A stretch of 20,489 nt of DNA from Betaproteobacteria bacterium (lineage in GTDB: Bacteria; Pseudomonadota; Gammaproteobacteria; Burkholderiales; Burkholderiaceae). Within the stretch, counting starts at the first letter, position 1, and the number at the start of each line of letters is the position of its first letter. The notes below the pieces were generated by a model that had not been told where the DNA came from, made no database searches, and saw only the letters and a program-made list of their open reading frames with translations. Shown in pieces: positions 7,180 to 14,435 of this stretch. The stretch covers positions 1 to 20,489 of the forward strand of contig RFXC01000055.1 of NCBI GenBank assembly GCA_009921765.1, given 5' to 3'. Made by a program: the position numbers and the translations under genes.

Positions 7180-7865
7180 TGGGAGCGCGACTTGACCGTG
7201 TTGAGCAACGGGCACCGCGTGGCTTAGCGGTCCTCGCTGTCGCGCTCGGAATCGGCATCGTGTCGAGCCTCGCGGCCGGGGCCGCGAGCGCGACCGGCCC
7301 GGCAGCGGCCGAGGCTGAGCCCGGGTTTCTCCGCGCGGCGCTCACCGAGCCGCGCGAGGTCGGCCGCGGCACCCTTCGGTTTCTCGGCATGCGTGTCTAT
7401 GAGGCCATTCTCTGGACCGCAGGCGCACCCCGCGCGGTGGCGCCAGAATCGCTCATGCCGCCGTTCGATCGGGATTTCGCGCTCGAACTGGTGTACGCAA
7501 TGAGCCTGCCTGGCGCGCGGATTGCCGAGCGCAGCGACCAGGAGATCGGCCGACAGCCCGATCGGGGCTCGGCCGTCGAGCGCGCGAATTGGCTCGCCCG
7601 CATGCGCGCGATTTTTCCGGATGTGCGTGCGGGCGACCGCATTACCGGCATCTATCGTGTCGGTGGGCCCACCCGGTTTCTGTTGAACGACAAACCCCTT
7701 GGCGAGGTTGACGACCCGGCGTTTGGCCGCGCGTTTTTTGGCATCTGGCTCGATCCGCGAACCAGTGAGCCGGCCCTGCGCGAGGCACTTCTGCGCGGGC
7801 TTGCCTCGGGCGCTGTGGCCGGTGCACGCGCGGCCGATTCGCCCGTCAGTGCTCCCGCGCGCTGA
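7179..7865 (+). CDS. Exported chalcone-isomerase-like protein
   Basis: A 228-residue protein with an N-terminal export signal (basic 'RAPRG', hydrophobic stretch about residues 16-38, Ala-rich cleavage region) and then a chalcone-isomerase-like domain. The domain shows the typical 'GRGTLRFLGMRVYEAILWT' opening, 'ALELVYAMSLPGARIAERSDQEI' and 'FFGIWLDPRTSEPALREALL' closing segments. Bacterial members of this fold are not chalcone isomerases; the fold is related to fatty-acid-binding proteins, so periplasmic acyl-chain or lipid binding is plausible. The start ATG overlaps the preceding TGA (TGATG); a GTG three bases earlier is possible. Function is inferred from fold and context only. Confidence 0.82.
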   Translation: MGARLDRVEQRAPRGLAVLAVALGIGIVSSLAAGAASATGPAAAEAEPGFLRAALTEPREVGRGTLRFLGMRVYEAILWTAGAPRAVAPESLMPPFDRDFALELVYAMSLPGARIAERSDQEIGRQPDRGSAVERANWLARMRAIFPDVRAGDRITGIYRVGGPTRFLLNDKPLGEVDDPAFGRAFFGIWLDPRTSEPALREALLRGLASGAVAGARAADSPVSAPAR

Positions 7866-7872
7866 GCCTGCC

Positions 7873-9246
7873 GTGGCCGGCACTCCGCTCTTGGCGCACG
7901 GCGCCCGTCTCCCCGAAGGCGGGCGCTCGCCCGGGCTCCCGACACGTGCGCTTCTCGCCTACGGGTTTCTGCGTGCGCCACTCGCACTGCTCGAATTGCC
8001 TCTCTTCGTGCTGCTGCCGGCGTTTTACGGACGCGAGGCGGGGCTGTCGCTCGCACTGGTCGGGCTCGTCCTGTTTGGGGCGCGATTGATCGACGCGCTC
8101 GCCGATCCGCTGATCGGCCGGGCCATCGACCGTACCCGCGGCGTGACCGACTACCGTCGCTGGGTGGTCGTCGCATGCGTGCCGCTCGCCGCAGGCTTTG
8201 CCGCGATGCTTCATCCGCCGGCGTGGTCGACGGCCGGGCTCGCGGTCTGGCTTGCCGCGGGCTCGGTGGTCACCTATCTCGCCTGGTCGACCGTCACGAT
8301 CGCGCATCAGGCCTGGGGGGCTGAGTTGGGAACCGATCCCGCAACCCGGGTGCGCGTGACCGGCATACGCGAAGCCTGTGGCCTGGCCGGGGTGCTCGCC
8401 TCGGCTGCCTTGCTTGACCCCAGGCATGTGAGCACGCTGTCGGTGCTCCTTGCGGGCGCACTGCTGCTCGCCGCCTGGCTGGTGCGACATGCGCCGACGC
8501 CAGGGCCCGCCCCGGTGACGGTCGCCTCCGATGCCCCTCGCGGTCCAGCCGTATCCGGCCCCGCGCCGATCGCGCGCACTGCGCCCTGGCGCGAACTCTT
8601 CTCCCATCGTGCGTTCACCCGGTTGCTGGCGGTGTTCATGCTGAACGGTACGGCGAGCGCGCTGCCCGCCACCCTGGTGCTGTTCTTCGTCGCCGACGTG
8701 CTGGGCGATGCCTCGCGGGCGCCGCTCTTTCTGCTCACCTATTTCGCGGCGGCTGCGATCGGCATGCCGCTCTGGATCCGGCTCGGTGTTCGGGTGGGTG
8801 CCAAGCGGGCGTGGCTCATCGGCATGGTGGCCTCGGTGCTCGCCTTCGCATGGGCATTTGCACTCGGACCCGGCGAGTGGCTGGCCTTCGGCGTGATTTG
8901 TGCGGTGACCGGGCTTGCACTCGGTGCCGATCTGGCGATGCCGCCTGCGCTCCTCGCTGCCGTGATTGCGGTGGCCGGCGGAAGCGGTGCGCGCGAGGGC
9001 GCCTACTTTGGCGTCTGGTCGCTTGCCACCAAGCTCAATCTCGCGCTGGCTGCCGGCCTGGGCCTGCCGTTGATCAGCCTGCTGGGTTATCAGCCGGGCG
9101 TAGCCGGTACCGTCACCGAGGCGCTGTCCTTTGCCTATGCGGCGCTTCCCTGCCTCATCAAGACCGCGGCCGCGTGGCTGTTGTGGCGCCTTCCCAACCC
9201 GGACCTCGCCGCGGCTGGTCCGCCAAGTCAGAGGATGGATGCATGA
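7873..9246 (+). CDS. MFS transporter, MelB/GPH (MFS_2) type
   Basis: About 457 residues with roughly twelve hydrophobic segments in two halves, joined by a Pro/Ala-rich loop near 200-235. The segment 'DALADPLIGRAIDRT' between helices 2 and 3 is the GPH-family signature with the cation-site aspartates. The family includes sugar:cation symporters but also lysophospholipid carriers (MFSD2A, and LplT-like proteins in a wider sense). In an operon of acyl-chain enzymes a lipid substrate is more likely than a sugar. The start is uncertain: GTG at 7873 lies 7 bases after the previous stop, while GTG at 7849 would overlap it. The end overlaps the next gene by ATGA (9243-9246). Confidence 0.87.
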   Translation: MAGTPLLAHGARLPEGGRSPGLPTRALLAYGFLRAPLALLELPLFVLLPAFYGREAGLSLALVGLVLFGARLIDALADPLIGRAIDRTRGVTDYRRWVVVACVPLAAGFAAMLHPPAWSTAGLAVWLAAGSVVTYLAWSTVTIAHQAWGAELGTDPATRVRVTGIREACGLAGVLASAALLDPRHVSTLSVLLAGALLLAAWLVRHAPTPGPAPVTVASDAPRGPAVSGPAPIARTAPWRELFSHRAFTRLLAVFMLNGTASALPATLVLFFVADVLGDASRAPLFLLTYFAAAAIGMPLWIRLGVRVGAKRAWLIGMVASVLAFAWAFALGPGEWLAFGVICAVTGLALGADLAMPPALLAAVIAVAGGSGAREGAYFGVWSLATKLNLALAAGLGLPLISLLGYQPGVAGTVTEALSFAYAALPCLIKTAAAWLLWRLPNPDLAAAGPPSQRMDA

Positions 9247-9857
9247 TGGGTTTCAGTCTTTCATTGCTTGGGCGAGTCGCGACATCGCCGGTCCGCGCCC
9301 TGGTTTCCGCACGCCTCGTGCGCGTCCTGCAGGCCACGCTCCTTGCCGCAGTGGCGGTGCTCGGTCTGGGTCTGGCCGGCTGCAGTGCGCCGCTTCCTGC
9401 GCATTACGCGGCCGAGCGGCCCGTGCTCGATCCGTCGCGCTACTTCAACGGCCGTCTCGATGCCTGGGGCATGTTCCAGGACCGTTTCGGCAAGGTCGTC
9501 AAACGCTTTACGGTCGAGATGAACTGCCGCTGGGAGGGCGATACCGGGACCCTGGAGGAAGACTTCCTCTATGCCGACGGCACGCGCGAGCGCCGCGTCT
9601 GGACGCTGCGACGGGTGGCGCCCGACCGCTACATCGGGACCGCGTCGGATGTCGTGGGCGAGGCGGTCGGCGTCATCGCGGGAAATGCCTTCAACTGGCG
9701 CTACACGCTGGCCCTGCCCATCGATGGCCGAACCTGGCATGTCGACTTCGACGACTGGATGTTCCTGATCGATGACCAGGTGATGCTGAACCGGGCCGTG
9801 ATGAGCAAGTTCGGCATCCGGTTGGGCGAGGTTACGTTGTCCTTTACCAAACGCTGA
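9243..9857 (+). CDS. DUF3833 family lipoprotein
   Basis: A 204-residue predicted lipoprotein. The hydrophobic leader ends in the lipobox L-A-G-C near residues 46-49. The mature part has the DUF3833 pattern: 'YFNGRLDAWGMFQDRFGKV', 'FLYADGTRERRVWTL', 'YIGTASDVVGEA' and 'DDWMFLIDDQVMLNRAVMSKFG'. The alternating strands suggest a lipocalin-like beta barrel, though I cannot verify that. Asp is not at +2 of the mature protein (Ser is), so outer-membrane sorting is expected. It starts inside the stop of the transporter gene; a second ATG at 9246 is equally usable. Function is unknown; the position suggests lipid carriage to or within the outer membrane. Confidence 0.83.
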   Translation: MMGFSLSLLGRVATSPVRALVSARLVRVLQATLLAAVAVLGLGLAGCSAPLPAHYAAERPVLDPSRYFNGRLDAWGMFQDRFGKVVKRFTVEMNCRWEGDTGTLEEDFLYADGTRERRVWTLRRVAPDRYIGTASDVVGEAVGVIAGNAFNWRYTLALPIDGRTWHVDFDDWMFLIDDQVMLNRAVMSKFGIRLGEVTLSFTKR

Positions 9858-9869
9858 GCACCGCGCCCC

Positions 9870-10715
9870 ATGATGCAATTCGAATCCACCCCGCCCACAA
9901 CAGGTGCCCCGGTACGACCCCGGGCGCCTGACCGCCGGGGTGCCCTCAACCCCAGGATCGTCGACTGGCATGGGCGCAGGGTGTGGCTGATCGGCGCCTC
10001 GAGCGGCATTGGCGAGGCGCTCGCGGTCGAGCTCGCCGCCCGCGGCGCGCTGCTCGCGCTCTCGGCGCGGCGCAGGCCGGCGCTCGAGGCACTTGCGCAG
10101 CGCCTGGGGTCCGTGCCGCACATTCTTCCTGCCGATGTGGCCGATCGAGCGGCGCTGGCGGGGGCCTGCCAGTCACTCATCGGGAGCTGGGGCGAGATCG
10201 ATCTGGTGATCTGGCTCGCGGGCGACTACCGCGAGATGCGCGTCGACAGCTTCGAGCTCGCCGAGGCGAGACGCCTGGTCGAGATCAACCTGCTGGCGGT
10301 CTACAACGGGCTCGATGTGCTGCTCCCGGTGTTCGAGCGCCAGCGCTCGGGCGGCCTCGCGCTGGTCTCAAGCGTTGCGGGCTATCGGGGGCTGCCCAAA
10401 GCCCTTGCCTATGGACCGGGCAAGGCCGGGCTCATCAACCTGGCCGAGTCGCTCTACCTCGACCTCCAGCCGCGCGGAGTCGGTGTCTGGCTGATCGACC
10501 CAGGGTTTGTGGCAACGCCGCTGACCGCTCAAAACGCCTTCCGGATGCCAGGACTGATCAGCGCCGAGGCGGCTGCGCGCGAGATCGTGTCGGGCTTTGC
10601 GTCGGGCGGCTTTGAAATGCATTTCCCCAAGCGCTTCACCCGCTGGATGAAACTCCTCCGTATCCTGCCCGAGCGCCTGTACTTTCGTGCGGTTCGCGCC
10701 ATCACTGGAGGGTGA
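9870..10715 (+). CDS. Short-chain dehydrogenase/reductase
   Basis: A 281-residue classical SDR. The NAD(P) motif GASSGIG is at 42-48, the central N140 is in 'EINLLAVYNG', the catalytic S168 in 'ALVSSVAG', and Y181-x-x-x-K185 in 'AYGPGKAG'. 'RR' after the second strand (67-69) favours NADPH. The usual NNAG is replaced by WLAGD (115-119), so the adenine-ring contact differs. An N-terminal extension of about 33 Pro/Arg-rich residues precedes the Rossmann strand; a later start cannot be excluded, but ATG 9870 and ATG 9873 are the first after the previous stop. Its substrate is unknown; in this operon an oxidised acyl chain or carbonyl lipid product is the natural guess. Confidence 0.88.
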   Translation: MMQFESTPPTTGAPVRPRAPDRRGALNPRIVDWHGRRVWLIGASSGIGEALAVELAARGALLALSARRRPALEALAQRLGSVPHILPADVADRAALAGACQSLIGSWGEIDLVIWLAGDYREMRVDSFELAEARRLVEINLLAVYNGLDVLLPVFERQRSGGLALVSSVAGYRGLPKALAYGPGKAGLINLAESLYLDLQPRGVGVWLIDPGFVATPLTAQNAFRMPGLISAEAAAREIVSGFASGGFEMHFPKRFTRWMKLLRILPERLYFRAVRAITGG

Positions 10716-10719
10716 TCCC

Positions 10720-11166
10720 ATGCCCCCGCATGATTGCCTTGCCGAGCCCATCACCCGCGTGGTGAATTTTTACGAGACACTCAGCCGCGAGTCGCTTGGC
10801 CGCCTGGGCGAGGTCTACGCGGCGAGCGCGCGCTTCAAGGATCCGTTCAACGAAGTGGTGGGCACGGGGCCGATCACCAGGATCTTTGAGGCCATGTTCG
10901 AACAGCTCGAGGCGCCGCGCTTTCATGTCCTGGAGGCGGTCGGTGATGCCCGTCGAGCCTGTCTGGTGTGGGTGTTCGATTTTCGGAACCCGCGACTGGA
11001 TGGCGGTCGGCCGCAGCAGATCCGTGGCGCGAGCTGGCTGGAATTCGACGACCAGGGCCGCGTGAGCCTGCACCGCGACTACTGGGACGCGGCCGAGGAG
11101 CTCTACGAGAAGCTGCCGTGGGTGGGTGCGCTGATGCGCTGGCTGAGACGGCGAATCGCACACTGA
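10720..11166 (+). CDS. SnoaL-like / NTF2-fold small protein
   Basis: A 148-residue protein with the NTF2-like alpha+beta pattern: an N-terminal helix 'VVNFYETLSRESL', then 'YAASARFKDPFNEVVGTGPI' with the DP turn usual for SnoaL-like proteins, and a final strand 'WLEFDDQGRVSLHRDYWD'. Many members are ketosteroid-isomerase-like enzymes; others only bind ligands. It starts 4 bases after the SDR stop with GGAGG 9-14 bases upstream, and it is the last gene of the tight operon. SDR plus SnoaL-like pairs recur in CarH/LitR-linked clusters. No catalytic assignment is possible from the sequence alone. Confidence 0.8.
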   Translation: MPPHDCLAEPITRVVNFYETLSRESLGRLGEVYAASARFKDPFNEVVGTGPITRIFEAMFEQLEAPRFHVLEAVGDARRACLVWVFDFRNPRLDGGRPQQIRGASWLEFDDQGRVSLHRDYWDAAEELYEKLPWVGALMRWLRRRIAH

Positions 11167-11230
11167 ACGTCACAGCTGCGAGTGTCACGACAGATTGATA
11201 CACTGCGTCCGTTCAAACAGACGGCAAGCC

Positions 11231-12106
11231 ATGATGCTGTATCCCGAATTGTTCGCCTCGCTCGAGGCGGTGCGCTGGAACATGGAGCGTGACATTCCGT
11301 GGGCGCGGTTCGACCCGGCGCTGCTCACCGACGAGCAGGCCCTCACGATCAAGATGAACGCGATCACCGAGTGGGCGGCGCTGCCGGCCACCGAGATGTT
11401 CCTGCGCGATAACCGGCATGACAGCGATTTTTCCGCGTTCATGTCGGTCTGGTTCTACGAGGAACAGAAGCACGCGCTGGTGCTGATCGAGTACCTGAGG
11501 CGCTTTCGGCCCGATCTGGCGCCGAGCGAAGAGGAACTGCACGCGGTCCGTTTCGAATTCGAACCCGCCCCGCCGCTCGAAACCCTGATGCTCCATTTCT
11601 GCGGCGAGATCCGCCTCAACCACTGGTATCGTCGTGCGGCGCAGTGGCACACCGAGCCGGTGATTTGTGCCATTTACGACTTCATTTCGCGCGACGAGGC
11701 CCGCCACGGCGGCGCTTATCTTCGCTACATGAAGAAGGCGGTGAGCGAAGCGGGCGATGCCGCCCGCGCGGCGTTTTCGCGAATCGGCGTGCTCATGACG
11801 AGCGCAAGGCGGACCAGCCGGGCGTTGCACCCCACCAACCTGCATGTGAATCGAACGCTGTTTCCGAACGACACGGTGCAGAGCCGGATGCCCGAACCCG
11901 GTTGGCTCGAGCGTTGGCTCGACGAGCAGATCCGCTTTGACGCCGACTGGGAGCAGCGGGTCATCGAGCGGATTCTCCACAACCTGTCACTGCTGTTTGG
12001 CCGCAGCATCGACACCGCGCAGGAGCTCAACCGCTACCGCCGCGAGCTCGTCCAGCGGCTGGGCGTGGGCGCCGCGCCACTGTCGGGTGAGTCCCAGGCG
12101 GCCTAG
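11231..12106 (+). CDS. Ferritin-like diiron protein (acyl-ACP-desaturase-like fold)
   Basis: A 291-residue, mainly helical protein with the carboxylate-bridged diiron pattern: E48 (or E55) in 'ITEWAALPATEMF', E78-x-x-H81 in FYEEQKHA, E126 in CGEIRLN, and E156-x-x-H159 in RDEARHG. This two-ExxH arrangement is shared by soluble acyl-ACP desaturases, ribonucleotide reductase R2 and related O2-activating oxidases. I do not recognise a named subfamily. It starts at ATG 11231 (11234 also possible), 64 bases after the SnoaL-like gene and on the same strand, so it may be read through from the lipid operon or have its own promoter. An O2-dependent step on acyl chains would suit the neighbours, but that is inference. 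Its TAG overlaps the stop of the convergent gene. Confidence 0.75.
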   Translation: MMLYPELFASLEAVRWNMERDIPWARFDPALLTDEQALTIKMNAITEWAALPATEMFLRDNRHDSDFSAFMSVWFYEEQKHALVLIEYLRRFRPDLAPSEEELHAVRFEFEPAPPLETLMLHFCGEIRLNHWYRRAAQWHTEPVICAIYDFISRDEARHGGAYLRYMKKAVSEAGDAARAAFSRIGVLMTSARRTSRALHPTNLHVNRTLFPNDTVQSRMPEPGWLERWLDEQIRFDADWEQRVIERILHNLSLLFGRSIDTAQELNRYRRELVQRLGVGAAPLSGESQAA

Positions 12107-12519
12107 CGAGGCGGGGCGTGGTCGCGGTAGAAGCCCGCCGCCGAATCACGCGCAAAGCGCTCCGGATCCCAGGGCGCGCCGTCGAGCGCGGTGGGGTCGA
12201 TGAAGCGGTAAACCTCGGCTGGCAGGGTCAGGCGGCGGCCGTCACGTGTCGCCACGCTCACCTGCACCGATTCGCGCTGGTATGCATCGCCCTCGAAGGC
12301 GTCGAGCCGGGCGAGCTCTTGCGCGTCCACATTCAGATAGAGACGGCCCTGGGTGCACGCGCCGGTCTCTCGGCGGATGCCCGGGTAGCGCTGCCCCCGA
12401 ACGCCCTCGCGGACAAAGCCCTCGAGCACCGCGGCCACACTTGCCAGCGGGCGAGGCACGAGCGGCGTCCAGACCTGCACAAACATCAGCGAGCCGTAGG
12501 TGAAGACATGCCGGGTCAT
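12103..12519 (-). CDS. Gamma-glutamylcyclotransferase-like (AIG2/GGCT) protein
   Basis: A 138-residue protein of the GGCT fold. The N-terminal 'HVFTYGSLMF' is the substrate-binding YGSL motif, and 'LDAFEGDAYQRESVQV' contains the conserved acidic catalytic position (the Glu of 'FEGDAY'). Family members cyclise gamma-glutamyl amino acids or gamma-glutamylamines to 5-oxoproline; the exact substrate is unknown. It follows birA by 4 bases on the minus strand, so they are co-transcribed. ATG (complement of 12517-12519) is chosen because it directly precedes the first strand; a longer frame to 12585 overlaps birA. Its stop shares the CTAG at 12103-12106 with the stop of the convergent diiron gene. 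Confidence 0.85.
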   Translation of the reverse strand: MTRHVFTYGSLMFVQVWTPLVPRPLASVAAVLEGFVREGVRGQRYPGIRRETGACTQGRLYLNVDAQELARLDAFEGDAYQRESVQVSVATRDGRRLTLPAEVYRFIDPTALDGAPWDPERFARDSAAGFYRDHAPPR

Positions 12520-12523
12520 GGGC

Positions 12524-13327
12524 TTACGCCTGCCTCGCGGCGCGAAGCGAGAGATCGCCCGCCACAATGTGTCGTTCGCCCTCATCGGTCAGCAGGCGGA
12601 GCGCCCCGCTTGGGGCAATGCCGAGCGAGCGGCCGCGCGCGAGCGTCTGTCCGGCTTCGCTTACCGTCACCTGCTCGCCATGCCAGGCATCGAATCGGGC
12701 CCAGAGCGGCAAGAAAGGGGCAAGACCCTCGCGCTCATGCGTGGTCCACGCCTTCGCCACAGCGAGCACAACGCGCGAAACAAGAGCTTCCACCCGGATC
12801 GGCGCAGCGCCGTCGAACAGACCGCTCGCGGGCTGACCGATCAGCGCCTGGGCGTCCTGGGGCGCGAGCAGGTTGAGACCCACCCCCACCACCACACGCA
12901 CCCGCGGTTCGAGTCGGGCACCACCCGGGCGAGACTCGATCAGAATCCCGCCGCACTTGCCGCCGTCACGCAGCAGATCGTTGGGCCATTTGAGTGCAAG
13001 CCCCTGGCAGTCTTCGGACAAGGCCGCTGCGATGGCACAGCCCACCGCAAGGGACAGCCCGGGCGCGGGCGGCGCGGCACCGGCGCGCTCGAAGGCGAGC
13101 GACAGGGCGAGACTGCGGCCGGGCTCGGCAAGCCAGCTGCGTCCGCGCCGCCCACGGCCGGCGCGCTGCGTCTGTGCGAGCACCGCCCGCGGGCTGGCGG
13201 GCGTGCCGGCAAAGGGCGCGTCGAGCAGCCAGCTGTTGGTGGAGTCGACCTCGGCAAGCAGTTCGAAGTGTGGGCCGTCGGGGCCCAGGAGCTCGCGGAT
13301 CAAGGTGGTATCGGGTGAGGGCATCAT
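12524..13327 (-). CDS. birA: Biotin--[acetyl-CoA-carboxylase] ligase
   Basis: A 267-residue biotin-protein ligase that makes biotinyl-AMP and biotinylates the AccB subunit. Seen: 'EVDSTNSWLL' at 26-35, the ATP/biotin loop GRGRRGRSW at 57-65, KWPNDLL at 113-119 with the catalytic Lys113, and KCGGILIE at 124-131, then the small C-terminal SH3-like domain near 215-265. The N-terminal DNA-binding helix-turn-helix of E. coli BirA is missing, so this is a group I enzyme without repressor function. Two adjacent ATGs (13327, 13324) could start it. It diverges from the ferredoxin gene with only 60 bases between. Confidence 0.93.
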   Translation of the reverse strand: MMPSPDTTLIRELLGPDGPHFELLAEVDSTNSWLLDAPFAGTPASPRAVLAQTQRAGRGRRGRSWLAEPGRSLALSLAFERAGAAPPAPGLSLAVGCAIAAALSEDCQGLALKWPNDLLRDGGKCGGILIESRPGGARLEPRVRVVVGVGLNLLAPQDAQALIGQPASGLFDGAAPIRVEALVSRVVLAVAKAWTTHEREGLAPFLPLWARFDAWHGEQVTVSEAGQTLARGRSLGIAPSGALRLLTDEGERHIVAGDLSLRAARQA

Positions 13328-13375
13328 CGACGCAGGCTGGGATTGGCGCGATCATACGGGTCGTTTTCGCCCGAC

Positions 13376-13381
13376 TATAAT
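13376..13381 (+). promoter_or_regulatory. -10 box TATAAT predicting a leaderless ferredoxin transcript
   Basis: A perfect TATAAT at 13376-13381 ends 6 bases before the ferredoxin ATG at 13388. With the usual 6-7 base discriminator, transcription would start at the A of the ATG itself. No Shine-Dalgarno sequence precedes the ATG, which agrees with leaderless translation. A good -35 box at 17 bases is not apparent; TTGGCG at 13343 is too far away. Confidence 0.55.
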
Positions 13382-13387
13382 GGCCCG

Positions 13388-13705
13388 ATGAGCACCCCCT
13401 ATTTCGAGCGTCACATTTTCTTCTGCACCAACCGGCGTGATGACGGCCGGGCCTGCTGTGCGGCCAACGACGCCGAGCGTCTGCAGGCCTATGCCAAGGC
13501 GCGCGTCAAGGCGCTCGGGCTCGCGGGCGCCGGCAAGGTGCGGGTGAACAAGGCGGGCTGCCTGGACCGCTGCGAACTGGGCCCGGTCGCGGTCGTCTAT
13601 CCCGATGCCGTCTGGTACACCTTCGTCGACGAGCACGACATCGACGAGATCGTTGATTCGCATCTGCGTGACGGCCGACCCGTGGAGCGACTGAAGCTCG
13701 AATGA
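13388..13705 (+). CDS. Thioredoxin-like [2Fe-2S] ferredoxin
   Basis: A 105-residue (2Fe-2S) ferredoxin of the thioredoxin-like fold (Azotobacter FeSII/NuoE-like family). Cluster ligands are C13, C24 (or C23), C58 and C62 in the pattern 'FFCTN...ACC...GCLDRCELGP'. It is cytosolic and small, of normal family length. Beta- and gammaproteobacteria often carry this gene singly; the electron partner is not evident here. The ATG at 13388 is used because it gives the usual N-terminus 'YFERHIFFCTN'; an upstream in-frame ATG at 13343 lies before the TATAAT box. It is coupled to the hydrolase gene by an ATGA overlap. Confidence 0.88.
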   Translation: MSTPYFERHIFFCTNRRDDGRACCAANDAERLQAYAKARVKALGLAGAGKVRVNKAGCLDRCELGPVAVVYPDAVWYTFVDEHDIDEIVDSHLRDGRPVERLKLE

Positions 13706-14394
13706 ACGCGTCCACCCGCACGCTGCTGATTGCCGGGCCCGCGGGTCCGATCGATGTTGCCCTCGACCTGCCCGCCGGCCCCATCCGGGGCATCGGTCTG
13801 GTCGCCCATCCGCATCCGCTCTATGGCGGCACGCGCGACAACAAGGTGGTGCAGACGCTTGCCCGGGCGATGCTCGCCACAGGCTATGCGGTCTGGCGCC
13901 CCAACTTTCGCGGGGTCGGCGCGACAGCGGGTGAACACGACCACGGTCAGGGCGAAACCGATGATTTGCGTGCCGTGCTCGAAGCCGCGCAAGCCGATCC
14001 CCTGGTGCCCGACAAGGCCCGTGGCAACCTGGCATTCGCCGGATTTTCCTTTGGCAGTTTTGTGCTGTCGCGGTTGCTCGCGCAGTTGCCGCCCGCCGAG
14101 CGCCTTGCCGCACCGGTTGTTCTGGTGGGCGTGGCTGCCCAGCGCTTCGCGGTGGAAGAGGTGCCACCCGGCGCGCTGGTGATTCACGGCGAGGTCGATG
14201 ATGTGGTGCCGCTTGCGGCTGTGCTCAATTGGGCGCGACCGCAGAACCTGCCAGTGGTGGTGCTGCCTGGGGCCGATCACTTTTTTCACCGCAGGCTCAC
14301 GGACCTCAAGCGGCTGGTGGTGGCGCATCTGGTGGCAGCGCCCCTCCTTGGGTCGGTGCCGGGCCTTGAGCCGGCCGACGTTGCGGCCGACTGA
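13702..14394 (+). CDS. Alpha/beta hydrolase (COG2945 type)
   Basis: A 230-residue cytosolic alpha/beta hydrolase. It has 'GLVAHPHPLYGG' at 32-43 (oxyanion HP-HP signature), 'RPNFRGVGAT' at 66-75, the nucleophile elbow G-F-S-F-G with Ser116, an acid at D166 or D167 in 'HGEVDDVVP', and His193 in 'GADHFF'. These form a plausible Ser-Asp-His triad. The substrate is unknown; relatives are annotated as esterases or dienelactone-hydrolase-like. It overlaps the ferredoxin stop by ATGA and is followed after 41 bases by dacC. Confidence 0.87.
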   Translation: MNASTRTLLIAGPAGPIDVALDLPAGPIRGIGLVAHPHPLYGGTRDNKVVQTLARAMLATGYAVWRPNFRGVGATAGEHDHGQGETDDLRAVLEAAQADPLVPDKARGNLAFAGFSFGSFVLSRLLAQLPPAERLAAPVVLVGVAAQRFAVEEVPPGALVIHGEVDDVVPLAAVLNWARPQNLPVVVLPGADHFFHRRLTDLKRLVVAHLVAAPLLGSVPGLEPADVAAD

Positions 14395-14435
14395 CCCGGC
14401 CTGTTTTCATCGCGTCGCTATCCGGAGATTTCACG

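Noticed and set aside
8811..9242. N-terminal extension of the DUF3833 lipoprotein
   Set aside because: It overlaps the transporter gene in another frame and would put 144 residues before the signal peptide and lipobox.
12500..13318. Plus-strand open frame (272 codons) opposite birA
   Set aside because: birA on the minus strand carries all ligase motifs; the opposite frame is compositionally biased and unlike any family.
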